DNA of 64,000 nucleotides from Diphasiastrum complanatum (GCA_029204225.1 CM055098.1:54942282-55006281); one strand, 5' to 3'. Positions 23,170-34,313 are shown, counted from the stretch's first letter. The notes: a model not told the origin generated them from the letters alone. Numbers and translations: made by a program.

Positions 23170-23871
23170 CTACGAGAAAATGGCTTCCAGCTGATGTACC
23201 GTCTTCTGGTCCAAGAAAAATGTTTTCTGTAGCACTTCATCCTTGATATTCGAGCCGAACATGGAATTGGCAATGAGCTGGAAACCAGCGCTCTGGCTGT
23301 TCAAAGAAACCACGGCTTGAGCAGGCGCATCTCCTACGTTCAGCTGAAAGTGAATGAGGCCTCTTGGAAAGATCATCACGTCACCCTTGTTGATGACCTT
23401 GGCAAATAGTTTGTTATGGGTCGTGACAAATCCTGCGTACAAACTTCCCTCTACAACATAAATGATCTCGGATCCCCGGGGGTGGGTGTGAGGCGGGATC
23501 AGTCCGCCCTTTGCGAAATCAAGCCTGGCAATGGAGATTCCGAGGGAGTTTAAGCCCGGAAAATTACCCACGAAACCAAAAACAGCGCTTGCTCCGAAGC
23601 TGTTGTTAGTTTGCGGAGGAACTGTTAAGCCATTAAAAACAAAATCATCTGTGGTGACTATAGCTGGTTTTTTGCAAGGGTAGCCGTTGAGGTACAAATC
23701 CTTGGTAAGGTCAGCAACACAAAAGTCCGCTAGAGGATCCGCATCGGCGGCATTGACGTTGAGCGGTGCTAACTGTAATAGGATCAACACAGGGCATAGT
23801 AGGAGCCCTACAAGCTGGATGGTGGAGGAAATAGAGGCTTTCATTTTATCTGGAGTACTGAACTCAGCCAA
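23170..23871 (-). CDS. Germin-like protein (cupin), secreted
   Basis: A 233-residue germin-like protein, a cell-wall/apoplastic cupin that usually binds Mn and in some members has oxalate oxidase or superoxide dismutase activity. The start could be Met1 or the later Met9 (MKASISS); the second gives a more typical signal peptide (hydrophobic LVGLLLCPVLILLQLAPL, cleavage near the VNAADADPL junction). The mature start DPLADFCVADL and YPCKKP contain the two conserved disulfide cysteines. Germin box 1 is PPHTHPRGSEIIYVVEG (two His and the Glu of the metal site) and box 2 is GDVMIFPRGLIHFQLNVG (third His). All metal ligands are present and there is no intron. Length is near the family norm (about 210-230). 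It looks functional. Enzyme activity cannot be read from sequence. Confidence 0.95.
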   Translation of the reverse strand: MAEFSTPDKMKASISSTIQLVGLLLCPVLILLQLAPLNVNAADADPLADFCVADLTKDLYLNGYPCKKPAIVTTDDFVFNGLTVPPQTNNSFGASAVFGFVGNFPGLNSLGISIARLDFAKGGLIPPHTHPRGSEIIYVVEGSLYAGFVTTHNKLFAKVINKGDVMIFPRGLIHFQLNVGDAPAQAVVSLNSQSAGFQLIANSMFGSNIKDEVLQKTFFLDQKTVHQLEAIFS

Positions 23872-24010
23872 ATGAGCGAGAGCTTATGCGTTCTAGAAAA
23901 TATTTAATCCAACTGAAGTGTGTTTGTGGTGCCCCGCTGCGCAATGAGCCGAGAGAGAGAGATCGCTGCGTGAGATGAGCTGAGTACTGAATTAGTATGG
24001 CAATGGAGCG

Positions 24011-24022
24011 ATATTATATATA
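24011..24022 (-). promoter_or_regulatory. TATA box of the germin gene
   Basis: TATATATAATAT on the minus strand lies about 140 bp before the first ATG (23871), in GC-richer DNA, and is followed by a pyrimidine/purine leader with GAGAGAGAGATC. Position and sequence fit a plant TATA box, with transcription starting near 23980. Confidence 0.7.
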
Positions 24023-24066
24023 GTGGTGCAGATGCAGGATGCTAGTTTCGTGATGCGCAACAAATG

Positions 24067-24154
24067 CTTCTTGGTTTCCAAGGGGAGGCTCGAACCTGGG
24101 ACCAAAGAAACTTTGGATGCCAAGCCAACCAACTAACTGAGCCAACCCCGTTGG
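24067..24154 (-). mobile_element. Minimal tRNA-derived retroposon (SINE-like) in the germin promoter
   Basis: This 88-bp insertion is flanked by perfect 15-bp direct repeats GATGCGCAACAAATG (24052-24066 and 24155-24169). On the minus strand it has a pol III A box (TGGCTCAGTTAGTTGG) and B box (GGTTCGAGCC) at tRNA-like spacing, with a CCAAAG-TTT-CTTTGG hairpin between them. After the B box come only about 22 bp, ending in a CTTGG-AAA-CCAAG hairpin, with no A-tail. Acceptor-stem pairing is poor, so it is not a working tRNA. It lies about 45 bp upstream of the germin TATA box. Confidence 0.8.
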
Positions 24155-24399
24155 GATGCGCAACAAATGGTGCAGTGGAATGAGAAAGGTGTAAGGAACG
24201 CGAGATCTACGAAGCCGAGGAGTGGATGCAGCTTCGTGATCAGATGAGAGAGTTTAGTTAGTCTTCTTTCCACGATCAGCGAGGAAACGCAAGCAACGCC
24301 CACGCCCCAGCGCTAGCGCTTGGGAAGCCGTAAGACTAAGACTAAGTCGCATCTTCATCATGCAGGCTTGCAAATGCCAATCTCCGCTCTCTCGCCGCT

Positions 24400-25155
24400 T
24401 CGCTTCCATTGCATTGCATTCAAATTTGGGGGAGAAATTCCACCCTAGGAAGGCTTCTCTCCCCTAGGGCAGCAGGGCATTCCGCCTTTCGCCCAAGAAG
24501 AGCGTCCTCTAGACGGTGGTATTCGGGGTTCGTCCTCATAAGGGCATGGGCTTTTGCCCTTAGGTTAGTACCACAGATTTTGCAATGGGAGGCAGCACCA
24601 TTGTCTTCATCAAAAAGTTAAAACTGAGATTACTAATGGTGAAGGGAGGTCGTGAAAAAGGAGAAGTCCAAGGTTGTGCAACGTGCAATGCATCTTTCTC
24701 CAAAAATTGCTCAACAAAAGATGTGATGGATTTTGACTTCCAAAACCCTCACACGTTTTTCTTTTTTTTGGGAGGGTGATCCAACCAAAAAAAAAAAAAG
24801 AATCCATTCGTTGACATTTTTTGCCCACCGATGTTTAGTGAATGTGAAAACCAATACTATTTTTCATTTGTCGTAACTCCTTTGCATGCAATTGTCGGTG
24901 TATGTGCATGTCAAAAAAACCTTTCCACGCATTTTGCTTGACTAGGTGGCTGAGTTTCCTTTGAAAAAATGAAAATCTAACAAAGGTATCCAAAGAACTT
25001 ATAGCCGAAGATTTTTGGTATATAGGATACATTGGTTTCAATAAGTAAAGCATAATATTGTACAAAAATTTAATATTTTTATGTATGTGCATTTTGACAT
25101 TAAGGGAGGCAAGGTTTGAGGAAAACTTTGGAAATTTACGACATTACAAGTCTAC
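24400..25155. repeat. Dispersed repeat G, copy 2
   Basis: Direct repeat of 16903-17655. This copy has an extra roughly 35-bp stretch (CTCCCCTAGGGCAGCAGGGC region) but lacks the 38-bp duplication of copy 1. Confidence 0.8.
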
Positions 25156-25364
25156 ATTAAGATTTATAGCTATCTCTCGATCTTTTTCTCATGGTTAAGT
25201 CTTGAGGTGAACACTATGTGCGTGGAAGGAACACCACCTAGAACATCATAATAAATCCCATAACTTGATTTATTTAACCTAGTCAGGGTCGTTATGAAAG
25301 ACTTGAATGCATCATACCTTTTTTTCTCATGAAACCTCACATGTTTTCTCTCTGGGGGGAGGAG

Positions 25365-25420
25365 GATGAACCCCCCCACCCCCCCCCCCACCCCCAAAAA
25401 AATAAAATAAAATAAAATAC
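25365..25420. repeat. C-rich and A-rich simple sequence
   Basis: A run of C bases interrupted by single A bases is followed by an AAATA/AATAA repeat. Low complexity only. Confidence 0.9.
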
Positions 25421-25489
25421 AATACAAATGTGTGGGGGATCTGATTACCCTCCCAATCTTTTTTTTTTTGGATGTCAACATCCATCACT

Positions 25490-25875
25490 TTTTCTGTGCA
25501 CCGATGTTTAGGGCCTGCGGTAAAAGGCTTGCCCTTATGACGACGAAAACAATGAGGCACAACTTCTTGAATGTAAAAACCTTCACTGTTTTTCATTTGT
25601 TGTAATTTTTTTTCCATTGCACCTACCAAACACGAGAAAGTGCATATAAGAAAAACCCTCCATGCATTCTGCTTGACGAGGCAGCTGAGTTTCCTTTGAG
25701 AAAATGAAAATTTAACAAAGATATTTTTAGAAACTTATAAACTAAGGTTTTTGGTATATAGTATATATAGGTTTCACAATATTGTACAAGAATTTAGTAT
25801 TGTTATGCATATGCATTTTGACATATAAGAGCAACAAGGATTGAGGCAAACTTTAGGACATAATAACCCTACATT
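25490..25875. repeat. Dispersed repeat G, copy 3 (diverged)
   Basis: It matches the second half of copies 1 and 2 (GCACCGATGTTTAG..., GCTTGACGAGGCAGCTGAGTTTCC..., TTTTTGGTATATAG...GTTTC, GCATTTTGACAT) with many differences. Confidence 0.7.
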
Positions 25876-26405
25876 AAGATTAATAGCCATGTCTTTATCT
25901 TTTGCTCACTATCAATGGTTCTCTTTGGGTTCTACTATCCGTTGGTGCACTATATTGGTGATATCTTGTAATTTTGTGTGTAGAATGCTTGTTAAATGCT
26001 ATTTTTGGATCCACACGTGTGAAATACAGTAGGGCATTAGATAGGTCTCACTTGAGGCTACAAGATTGCATATCAAGTTCTAAGCAATTGCATGTAGAAT
26101 TTGAAATAATCAATTTTTTGTGATTTTGTCAAAACCCTAATTTTGATTGGATCTCGAGATTGTAAGGTTACTGAACTTCATTTGAGTGTGTTTCAATCTT
26201 AGGAAGTGGCAAGAGTCATTAGATTGAGGATAGATCATAGGTTGATCCAAATTTCTACATTCTATGTGTTGATTTGCTAGATTTAAGTGCTAGAAGAGAA
26301 TTGAGAGGTTCCATATCTTTGTGATTTCTTTTTGAAAACATTTGTTGTTCTTCAAAGAGTGCTTTGTGCATTGGAACAGGTTGAAGAAAATGATCAGGTC
26401 ATTGC
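25876..26405. other. Leader-like DNA before a copia relic
   Basis: No gene is seen. CACACGTGTG at about 26011 and the approach to a copia gag start suggest LTR or leader remnants, but no PBS is recognised. Confidence 0.4.
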
Positions 26406-26408
26406 TAC

Positions 26409-27420
26409 ATGGCTACATCAAGTGGAGTCATGCTGGAAGCCAATGATAGGCTTACCTCAAGTAACTATGCATTGTGAAAGTGAGGATGGAATTACTTCTT
26501 GAGACGAATGATGTTTTGGATATTGTTGTAGGACAGACTAGCAATACAACAAGATCAAATGAGGTATGATAAGAGGGCCAAAAGGGCTCTACACATGATC
26601 AAGATGAATGTTACCAATGAGCTTCTCAAGGAAGTTGGTAAGTGTACTTCATCAAAGGATGCTTGGAATTCATTGAAGAAGCTTTATGAATTCAAGTCTA
26701 CTTCTAGAGTAAATTCCTATTTCTCTTTCTACAGATAGGAATGTTCATTTGAAGGATGTTTTGTTCATACCTTCCATTACCAATAATCTACTTAGTGTGA
26801 GTCAATTGCTAAGTAAAGGTTTCAAAGTTGATTTTGATGTGTCAACTTTCTTAAAACTTTTGGATGCACATGCTATGTCAACATTACTCTTGATGATAGG
26901 ATCAAGGAGGATCCATTTTCATGGAAAGGTATTTTTGTTGGATATAGTGAGATGAGTAAAGCCTACAAGGTTTACATTCCTTTTACTAACAAGGTGATTG
27001 TTGGTAGAGATGTCATTTTTTATGAGAGAAATACTCCAGAAGTATCTTCAAGCATTATTGATGGTGATGTGGATGGATCTAACATTCTTGATGTTGATGT
27101 AAAGGATCCTAATTTTGATGGTGATGATGAAGGACCATCATCAAGTCAAAAGCCAAGGAGAACATCGAGGGAAAGACAAATGTCTTCAAGGCTCACTTAT
27201 GATGAGAAGGGTAAGCAAGTAGTTTTTGGAAATTATTTTGCTTTCCTAATCTCTTTTGATGAACCTACATGTGTAGATGAAGCAAGGAAAGAAGAGGAGT
27301 GGATACCTAAGGACAAGAAAGCTATTGGATGAAAATGGATCTTCAAGGTGAAGACAAATGCTATCAACAAGTACAAGGCAAGGTTAGTGGCAAAAGGATA
27401 TGTTCAAGAACATGGTGTTA
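26409..27420 (+). pseudogene. Copia gag-protease-integrase-RT relic with several deletions
   Basis: A compressed copia: gag N-terminus (MATSSGVMLEANDRLTSSNY, stop and frameshifts, then RALHMIKMNVTNELLKEVGK, ending near 26711). It jumps to the protease/pre-integrase piece HLKDVLFIPSITNNLLSVSQL, then to the end of integrase (EDPFSWKGIFVGYSEM..., KAYKVYIPF, VGRDVIFYE, RLTYDEKGKQ), and the RT start (CKWIFKVK-type with a stop, KYKARLVAKGYVQEHG). It ends at about 27420. At least three internal deletions kept the order of domains. Confidence 0.8.
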
Positions 27421-27938
27421 TGTCCATGACCAGTACATAGGATATAGTATACTCCTCTACCTGGATACACAGTACTCTAGTGAAACAAGCTGTTAGTTAT
27501 GCCACATCATACTGGACGTGACCCAAAAGTAACTAATATCCTTGTGAGGCCCAGAACACACTAAATGGAGTTTAGACAAGGTAGGAGACAGTGTATGCAT
27601 GTGTAGAGTTATCAATAGCAATTCTATAAATAGTTGGTCCATGCATAGGACTCTATTTTAGGTGAATCTATGTATATGGAACATAGGGCTATGCATGGCT
27701 GTGTGCCCAGGATGCTTTTGGCTTTATATAATGGGTCCAAACTCGCCCTACTCCTCATCATGTTTCTTGATTCATTGCCAAGCTCTCACTCTACATTCAT
27801 GCTTCTTGTTCCTTGGCTTGGGGGTGAGGCTTCTAGAGATTGATTGGATGCTTTTACTTGGATGGGTGGTTTCTCCACAGTGTGTTATCCTTTTGTGTTT
27901 AGGATTTGTAAGCAGGATCTAAGCAGCTTTCCTTATAG
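27421..27938 (+). repeat. Probable LTR of another copia element
   Basis: The sequence between the end of the copia relic and a PBS. It starts TGTCCATGACC, contains a TATA-like CTTTATATAATGG near 27722-27734, and ends CCTTATAG right before TGGTATCAGAGC. The end does not have the usual CA, so the exact boundary is uncertain. Confidence 0.55.
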
Positions 27939-28969
27939 TGGTATCAGAGCAAGGCTTACAATTTTGGAGAGGTGGTGCTTTTCATTGGAGCTTGGTGGTA
28001 TTCAACTAGTATTCTCATTCAAGGAGAGGAGCAAGGTTGCAAGTTGGTGGATCTTCCCAAATTCAATTTGCATGTTCCATATCTCTCTCAAATTCGTTGT
28101 GGTTTATGGAGAATTGTGCTAGGAAATCAATTTTGGTGTCTTTTTTGGAGTTTTAGCATGTGTAGCTCAAAACTAGCTAAGGATCTGAAATTTCCAGCAA
28201 GTTAATTCACTTTGAAGTAGTTGAAATTTAGTTTGCATGTTGGATCTTCCCATGTATTTGGATTCTAGGCTCTTTTGTGGCCAAATTTGGCTTGTTTTCC
28301 ATGATTTGGCACAAAGTGGAGGGTAGAATTCAAAATCCAGCAAGATCAGATCAATTGATTGGTTGTAACTCTGTATTTTGGATTGCATGTGGATTTAAAA
28401 AACATTCTTGCCATTAATTTCCTATTGTGCATGGTGAAAAAGTCTAGAAAGGGCTAAAGTTCATGATTTTTGCTTGTTTTCTCATGAAATTGGATGGGAG
28501 GAGGTTGTTGAGCATCAATTGAAGCTCTGAAAAGATGAATCATAGTCTTTTGAAGCTGTCCTAGAAGTTAGAGCCAAGAATTCCAGCAACTGGGGTTGTA
28601 GGAAGTCAAAAAGTGTCAAAAATTGACCAATTTTGGTGAATTTTGGGGGATGGATTTCTCTAAATCCATAAGGGAATCATTCTGGATTTTTTCCAGCATG
28701 TTTTTTATTCCTTTTTACCTTCCCAGCAAGCTATCAGACCTGTAAATTGATGGGTAGAGGCTTATGTTTCAATTCCATCAAGTTTGTAGCAATTTTGACT
28801 TCTAAAAACCAAGAATTCATGGTTCTCAGCCCATACTGCTTCATAGGATCTGTATGAAGGCTTCATGGAACTCTTAGAGACCATTTAAGACTGTTTGGAT
28901 CATCACTTTTAGGCTTGGTTGAGTGTTTGCATGTTTTTGGACATATTAGTCTTGAAAAAGTGCGCCCTC
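27939..28969 (+). other. PBS and non-coding leader of a truncated copia element
   Basis: TGGTATCAGAGC at 27939-27950 is the initiator tRNA-Met PBS. About 1 kb of leader-type DNA without a coding frame follows and is cut off where repeat J begins at 28970. Confidence 0.65.
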
Positions 28970-29199
28970 CTACAGTTTAATTGGCTATTCTGAACTCGCA
29001 CGTGTGAGTCCTAGGTGGTAGGTTGATGCAGCAAGTGTCTTGTTCACTAGGTCTCCCTCTATACTGAGCTTAACAGCACCCAATTTGGTGTCCTATAGCC
29101 AAAGATATGAGCATTTGAAGTTTTGCAATTTTGTGAGCAAAATTGGTAAAATTTCCAAGTGTTCTGATTGCATGCATGACAATTTCCTATTTTGAAGTA
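28970..29199. repeat. Dispersed repeat J, copy 2
   Basis: Direct repeat of 17658-17887 with scattered differences. Confidence 0.8.
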
Positions 29200-29549
29200 C
29201 TGTGCTTGCATGGAATGTTTGCATGTGGTTTCTCAGATTGATTCTGACATGCATGAGTAGTTTAGATCTGTTTTGAGTGGTCATACGCATGTACTCTGAC
29301 GGTTAGATACAAAACTGGATTTTATCAATGACAATTTTCGTAGAACTAAATTTTTACATAAAATTCCGTAAAGTAAAAAATCAGTTTAATGTTGCATGTC
29401 TTGCATGCTTGAGGGACATTAACAAAGTAAGATTAAGAATCGAATAGTGAATCAAATTTTTGATTTCGATTGCTTAATAACTGACTATGACTTTTTATGA
29501 ATTTTTAGAAACGTAAATTTTTTTTAAAAAATCAATTAAAAGTGCAAAA
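29200..29549. other. Unassigned AT-rich DNA
   Basis: Nothing recognised between repeat J and the gypsy leader. Confidence 0.5.
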
Positions 29550-29720
29550 ACTTGAAATTTTTAGTTTTTTTCAGTTTCTTGTAATGTATATGAAATTGAC
29601 TAAAAATAGTGATTTGACCATGTTGGAGTCAATATAAGTCAGTTTTTGATCAACAATACTTCACTACGAGTTAATCTGTTATTAACTTAATTTAGTAATT
29701 TCCAAGATAGATATATCGAG

Positions 29721-29908
29721 ATGGCCGAAGAAACTTCAAATCAAGCTGCAAATCCAGATGTGTCATCTTATATGGTGATTTGTCAGCAGTTGAGTACGGC
29801 ACTCAATGATATGAATAATCGTAATCTGATGAGAGATCAACAAATGGAGGTTCTGTTGAATCAAGTCAAATTGATGTCTTCACCCAATTTCGGCTTTCAA
29901 CCAGAGGT
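29721..29908 (+). pseudogene. Gypsy gag N-terminus, second copy
   Basis: Frame from the ATG at 29721: MAEETSNQAANPDVSSYMV to FGFQPEVYA, nearly identical to 15624-15436 (minus). It is cut at the same codon by a copia F LTR that starts TGTTGGATTT. The roughly 170 bp upstream (29550-29720) match the leader at 15640-15796 inverted. Confidence 0.75.
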
Positions 29909-30433
29909 TTATGCTGTTGGATTTATTTCCTCTACTCTCCTAAATCCCATTTTAATCTGCCTCCATTCATGCTGCATATTTACTCACGTTGTCGCACAGT
30001 TTGCATATTAACATGCAAATTCTCACAGACGAAAAAAAGGCGAAAGAATCGCGACATTGTGTTTTTACACGTGTTCAGGTGACAACCAATGTTCACCTCA
30101 GCAAAGGGCTGATGTCGCATCCTTTTCACGCTCACCCCATGCAACTGCGCTAACAGACTAGACAATGACTGTAGCCACCCACGATCTCCTACAGATAGCA
30201 CATCCATCCTGCACTTTCTTCATCTGCACACCTGTAACATTATGTATATATATTGACTGTGTATTCAGTTGGACGATAATGACGATGACGATGAGACGAG
30301 ATTGATTGATCAGAGATCATTGATTGAAAATCAAGTGTATGTAGGTTAGCATCAGAAGCTTATCAGAGAGATAGACGAAGTAGATGCCTTGTGCATTGAT
30401 TTTTTATTGTCAGTAATAAGGTTTCATTCCTTT
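29909..30433 (+). repeat. Truncated copia F LTR
   Basis: This is the first about 525 bp of the F LTR (TGTTGGATTTATTTCC...), inverted relative to 14272-15430. It ends abruptly at TTCATTCCTTTAC, where repeat E copy 2 starts. Confidence 0.88.
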
Positions 30434-31372
30434 ACCAACAAATACAAACAACCCAATTGTTGAAATTCATTTTTTACAGCTTCATTTTAGGGTTCTAGGT
30501 TTTTTATATGGCTCAAAATTAGCTGGTTTTAGTTATAAATTTTAGGTTTTCATATTCTATTTTAATCTTTTACTAATTGCGTAATCGTTTTGTGGGTTTT
30601 TTATAATGTTAGTTTGAAACTTTTTTACAAGCACTGATGTAGATCTATAAGCAAGAGCAATATAAAGCAAAGCGTGATGTTCAAATAGGGTTCACGCATG
30701 TGAACCTCAGCCTATTGTATGTATAGAGGCCTCATAAAAAACTACTAACACTAATCAAAGCATTGGATCCACCAAAATACATGCAAAGAGAGAGATACAA
30801 ATAAAAAATCCTCAAGACTTCTTCAAATTCTTGTTTAACTTACCAAATGAGTTCCAAATTGATGTATATAAAATATCGTGACGCTTGGATTGACCTGAGT
30901 TGTTTCACGTGAAAGAAAGTACATCAATTTGTCCTTTGGCTCTTCCTAAAGTCTCATACAAATCTATGGCCATCCAATCAAATTGCACCTCTTTTATAGA
31001 GCTAGAATCTAGAAAAATGCATTCTATTTTGGAAAACTTGACTATTTGCCTTGTTGGCTCTCGAGATTATGTACAAGCTACCCTATGCCTATATCATTTG
31101 TAGGTACAAAAGTTTGAAAGGCAGCCACTAAAACTGATGGTGAAGTGCTTTCACCATACCCATGATGATATCCTTAATGGAAATCCATTCCCAAACGCCA
31201 TGAAGAGCATTCCACCATCCTAGCAACTTTGCCATTGGTTCCTTCCATGCTTGGAGAAGATCCTTGAATCCTCCTTGAAAATAATTGTTCTTTCTTGAAA
31301 AAAACCTGAGGCCACATTGCCTCATAATGATCACAAAGATTCATCATGTTGCCAAGATCACAAAGGTTAGGC
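30434..31372 (-). repeat. Repeat E, copy 2
   Basis: Inverted copy of 21513-22462, high similarity throughout. It includes the D-type module end on the minus strand (ORF 31128-31334: CGLRFFSRKNNYFQGG, LLQAWKEPMAKLLGWW, then a frame slip before the conserved terminus). Confidence 0.87.
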
Positions 31373-31740
31373 ATACCAAGATTGCCAAGACTACGCATGC
31401 TAAAATAACAAATATTTTGCATCATTTTTCTAGTCTTGTATTCAATGCTAATCTTAGATCCAATACTCCACACTTTATTATAGATATAAGTGTCCTTAGA
31501 GGGTGATTCACTTAATTCTCATAACAAATTTACAAATTGCCTCTAAACATGAAAAACCGCAATCACTTGTATTAATTCCAAGAGCAAGTAAATGGATATA
31601 CCAACCATATGCTAATGACATGCTATCTAATGAAAAATCAGAAAAATCTAGAATATTGTACACACTTTTGGGCAATCCCACATGTGTGAAAATAAAAAAA
31701 GACAACATTTTAAAGAGAGCAATGTGTTTGAATGAAGCCT
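31373..31740 (-). pseudogene. Element-D-type module, N-terminal part
   Basis: On the minus strand this extends repeat E copy 2 upstream. LEAICKFVMRI matches LKASCKLLMRI of element D. After a stop, a GACACTTATATC stretch and GSKISIEYKTRKMM..CYFSMRSLGNLG match GSEISMVNKHEDMM..CYYSMHSLANLD of D. It shows that the module exists outside D, in a separate copy. Confidence 0.6.
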
Positions 31741-31911
31741 AGATTTGTTGATTTTATCTAGTTGGCAGACTCATTACAGCCTGATTTAAAGCCTGTTATA
31801 AAAGGTTCTTAAAGGAACACATACAACCCTTTTTATTTTGTTTTGCAACTCTAATTTCAAAAAAATTGCTGTTGAGAAGTATAAAGAAAACACTTGCTAA
31901 GGAAATCATGT

Positions 31912-32540
31912 TGCAAGTGGAAATCAACTCCACTAATTATGCTTATTTTATTTCTCATGAGGAGCCGAAGGATGTATATGATGCACTCAACTCGAAGGAA
32001 TGGTACCTTGCCATGAAGGAGGAATATGATGCTTTGATGTCCAATAAGACATGGGAGCTTGTGGATCTTCCATCCAACAAGCACATCATTGGTTGCAAGT
32101 GGATTTTTCGAGTCAAGTATAATCAAGATGGCACAATCAACAAGTACAAGGCTAGGCTTTGTGCTATAGGTTTTGCTCAAGTTTATGAACTTGATAATGA
32201 GGAGACCTTTGCCCCAGTTGCAAAGATGGTATCAATTAGAATCATAATTTCTCTTGCTTGTTTTTTCAATTGGCAAGATATCTCTAATGCATTTCTAAAT
32301 GGGTATCTAGAAGAAGAGATTTATATGGATCAGCCCATTGGGTTCGTTTATGACAAAGACAAAGTTTGCTTGCTCTTCAAAAGTCTATATGGACTAAAGC
32401 AAGCTCCAAGGTCATGGTATTCTTGACTTAACACCTTTCTTGAGTCACTAGGATTTAATCCTAGTAACTATGATCCTTCCTTATATGTCAAGTTTTTTGA
32501 TAAAGATATTGTCATTCTTCTTATTTATGTTGATGATATC
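31912..32540 (+). pseudogene. Copia B reverse transcriptase
   Basis: Frame with [52 protein letters not shown] and SNAFLNG, then [13 protein letters not shown] followed by TGA (32424-32426), the same stop as in element A. Four residues are missing before DISNAFLNG compared with A ([12 protein letters not shown]). Beyond the stop the frame stays open through FFDKDIVILLIYVDDIILT, so the YVDD site (32525-32536) is intact. Confidence 0.88.
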
Positions 32541-32543
32541 ATT

Positions 32544-33493
32544 TTGACAAGAAGTTGTATCAAGTTAGTTGAGGAAACCAAGATTGCACTTGGAAAAGAG
32601 TTCAAGATGCAAGATCTTAGAAAATTTCACTATATTCTAGGATTAGAGATTGACTTTCTTAAAAATAAAGCTTTTGTATGTCAATCCAAGTATGCTCTTT
32701 CAATGTTAAAGAAGTTCAATATGTTGAATTGTAAGAGTATAGAAACACCTATGGAGCAAAATGTAAAAGATTCTAACAAAGGTGATGAAAGATCCTTCGT
32801 GGACATCACACCTTTTAGAAGCCTTATAGGCTCCTTAATTTGGCTCACAATAACTAGACCTGACATAAGCTTTAGTGTTCATAAGTTGAGCCAGGCTATG
32901 CAAAATTCTACTATCTATCATTGGAAAATGGCCAAGAGAGTGCTTAGATATATATCTTCAACTTTTGATTTTGTTTTATTGTATAAAAATGAAGATCTTT
33001 CTATTATTGGTTATTCTGACTCGGATTTTGCAAGTGATAGAGCAGATCGAAAATCTACAAGTGCTTGTGTTATATATCTTGGAGGACACTTGATATCTTG
33101 TTATTTCCAAAAAAACAAGATACTATATCACTCTCATCATGTAAAGTTGAGTACAAGGCACTCACTACAACAACAAAGGAAGTGCTTTGGATCAAGAGGT
33201 TACTAGTGGAACTAAAGATAATCTTGGAAGAGGATCTACTTATGATCATGTGTGACAACATTTCAGCCCAAGCCCATGCCAACAACCCAATATTCCATGC
33301 AAGGAGCAAGCATATCAAAGTTGCACATCACTTCATGAGAGAGAAGCTCATTGGAGGGAAAATCTACTTGGAGCACATCGACACATCATCTTGTATTGTT
33401 GATATGCTCACCAAACCTTTGAGCAAGAGTTCCTTCATCAAGCATAGAGCCAATCTTGGAGTTATACCAAGATCAATGTTCAAATCAATATAG
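32544..33493 (+). pseudogene. Copia B RNase H region
   Basis: The first frame (to 33206) contains LGKEFKMQDLRKFHYILGLEI, RSLIGSLIWLTITRPDISF and IGYSDSDFASD. A one-base shift near 33105 moves the rest (SLSSCKVEYKAL, MCDNISAQAHANNP, RSKHIKVAHHFMREK, DMLTKPL) to the frame ending at 33493. Not functional. Confidence 0.88.
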
Positions 33494-34313
33494 ATTATTT
33501 TTAGGAGGAGTGTTAAAATTGGAAAAACAAATCCATATTGATTTTTTGGCTTGCTACAAATGTTGTACCATGCAAGTATGTAGCTCATAAATGCAAAATG
33601 CCAAGTTTGGCCTACATAGAACTCGAGCTACATGGTTATGTAATGTCTAGATTGAATAATACAATTTGCATATAGTTTGTAGACATAAAATTAGCAAAGT
33701 CATGCTTGTAGAAACTCATGGCAATTCACATGCATTAATTGTAAGTGATCCATAGTGACATGCAAGGCATGCACAAAGTGTAATGGACACATGCATGATG
33801 ATTTGTACTTTGTTAGTTAGAACTAGCACACTTGTAAAAAGTTGGTAGAATTTCATGCATGGCAAGTGACAAATGTCACATAGATTCTAGATGTCACTTT
33901 AGTTGTCATTTTGGAATGGATAGATGTGGTTTTACCTTGAGCTACCTCAAACTCCATATATATGTGTAGCTCTCCTCACAATCAATGATGAAGAACCAAA
34001 GTTTTGTAGCTACCTCATGCCATTTTGGATCTAAACTATTTTGCTTGTTATCTCTCTATCTTTCTCTCTCTCTAACTCATGTTGAAGATAATGCTTATAC
34101 ACTGAAATCTTGTACTCTTACTCATTATTGATTAGTTGCTATCATATTCTGATGCTTAGCATGCTAGATTGTGGTTAAGTCATTTCTTCTGAACTAGACC
34201 TTGCTAAACAATCTAGAATCAGGTTACTGTGCTAATCACAAAGCTTAATAAGATCCATCATACTTGTGGACATTCCCCACATGTGTGAATTCTGGAAATT
34301 TTGTCAAAAAGTG

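Larger units (their letters stand above)
31912..34306 (+). mobile_element. 5'-truncated copia element (copia B)
   Basis: A close relative of element A that begins abruptly at the position equivalent to about 4583 of A (CAAGTGGAA...TCAACTCCAC). It keeps the last residues before RT, RT, RNase H, PPT (33503-33510) and a 796-bp 3' LTR (33511-34306) ending TTTTGTCA. No 5' LTR, gag or integrase is present and no target duplication could be found, so the left part was lost by deletion or recombination. Confidence 0.9.

Noticed and set aside
24079-24150. Functional tRNA gene
   Set aside because: A and B boxes are present but acceptor and anticodon stems pair poorly, and it is bounded by target duplications; called a retroposon instead.
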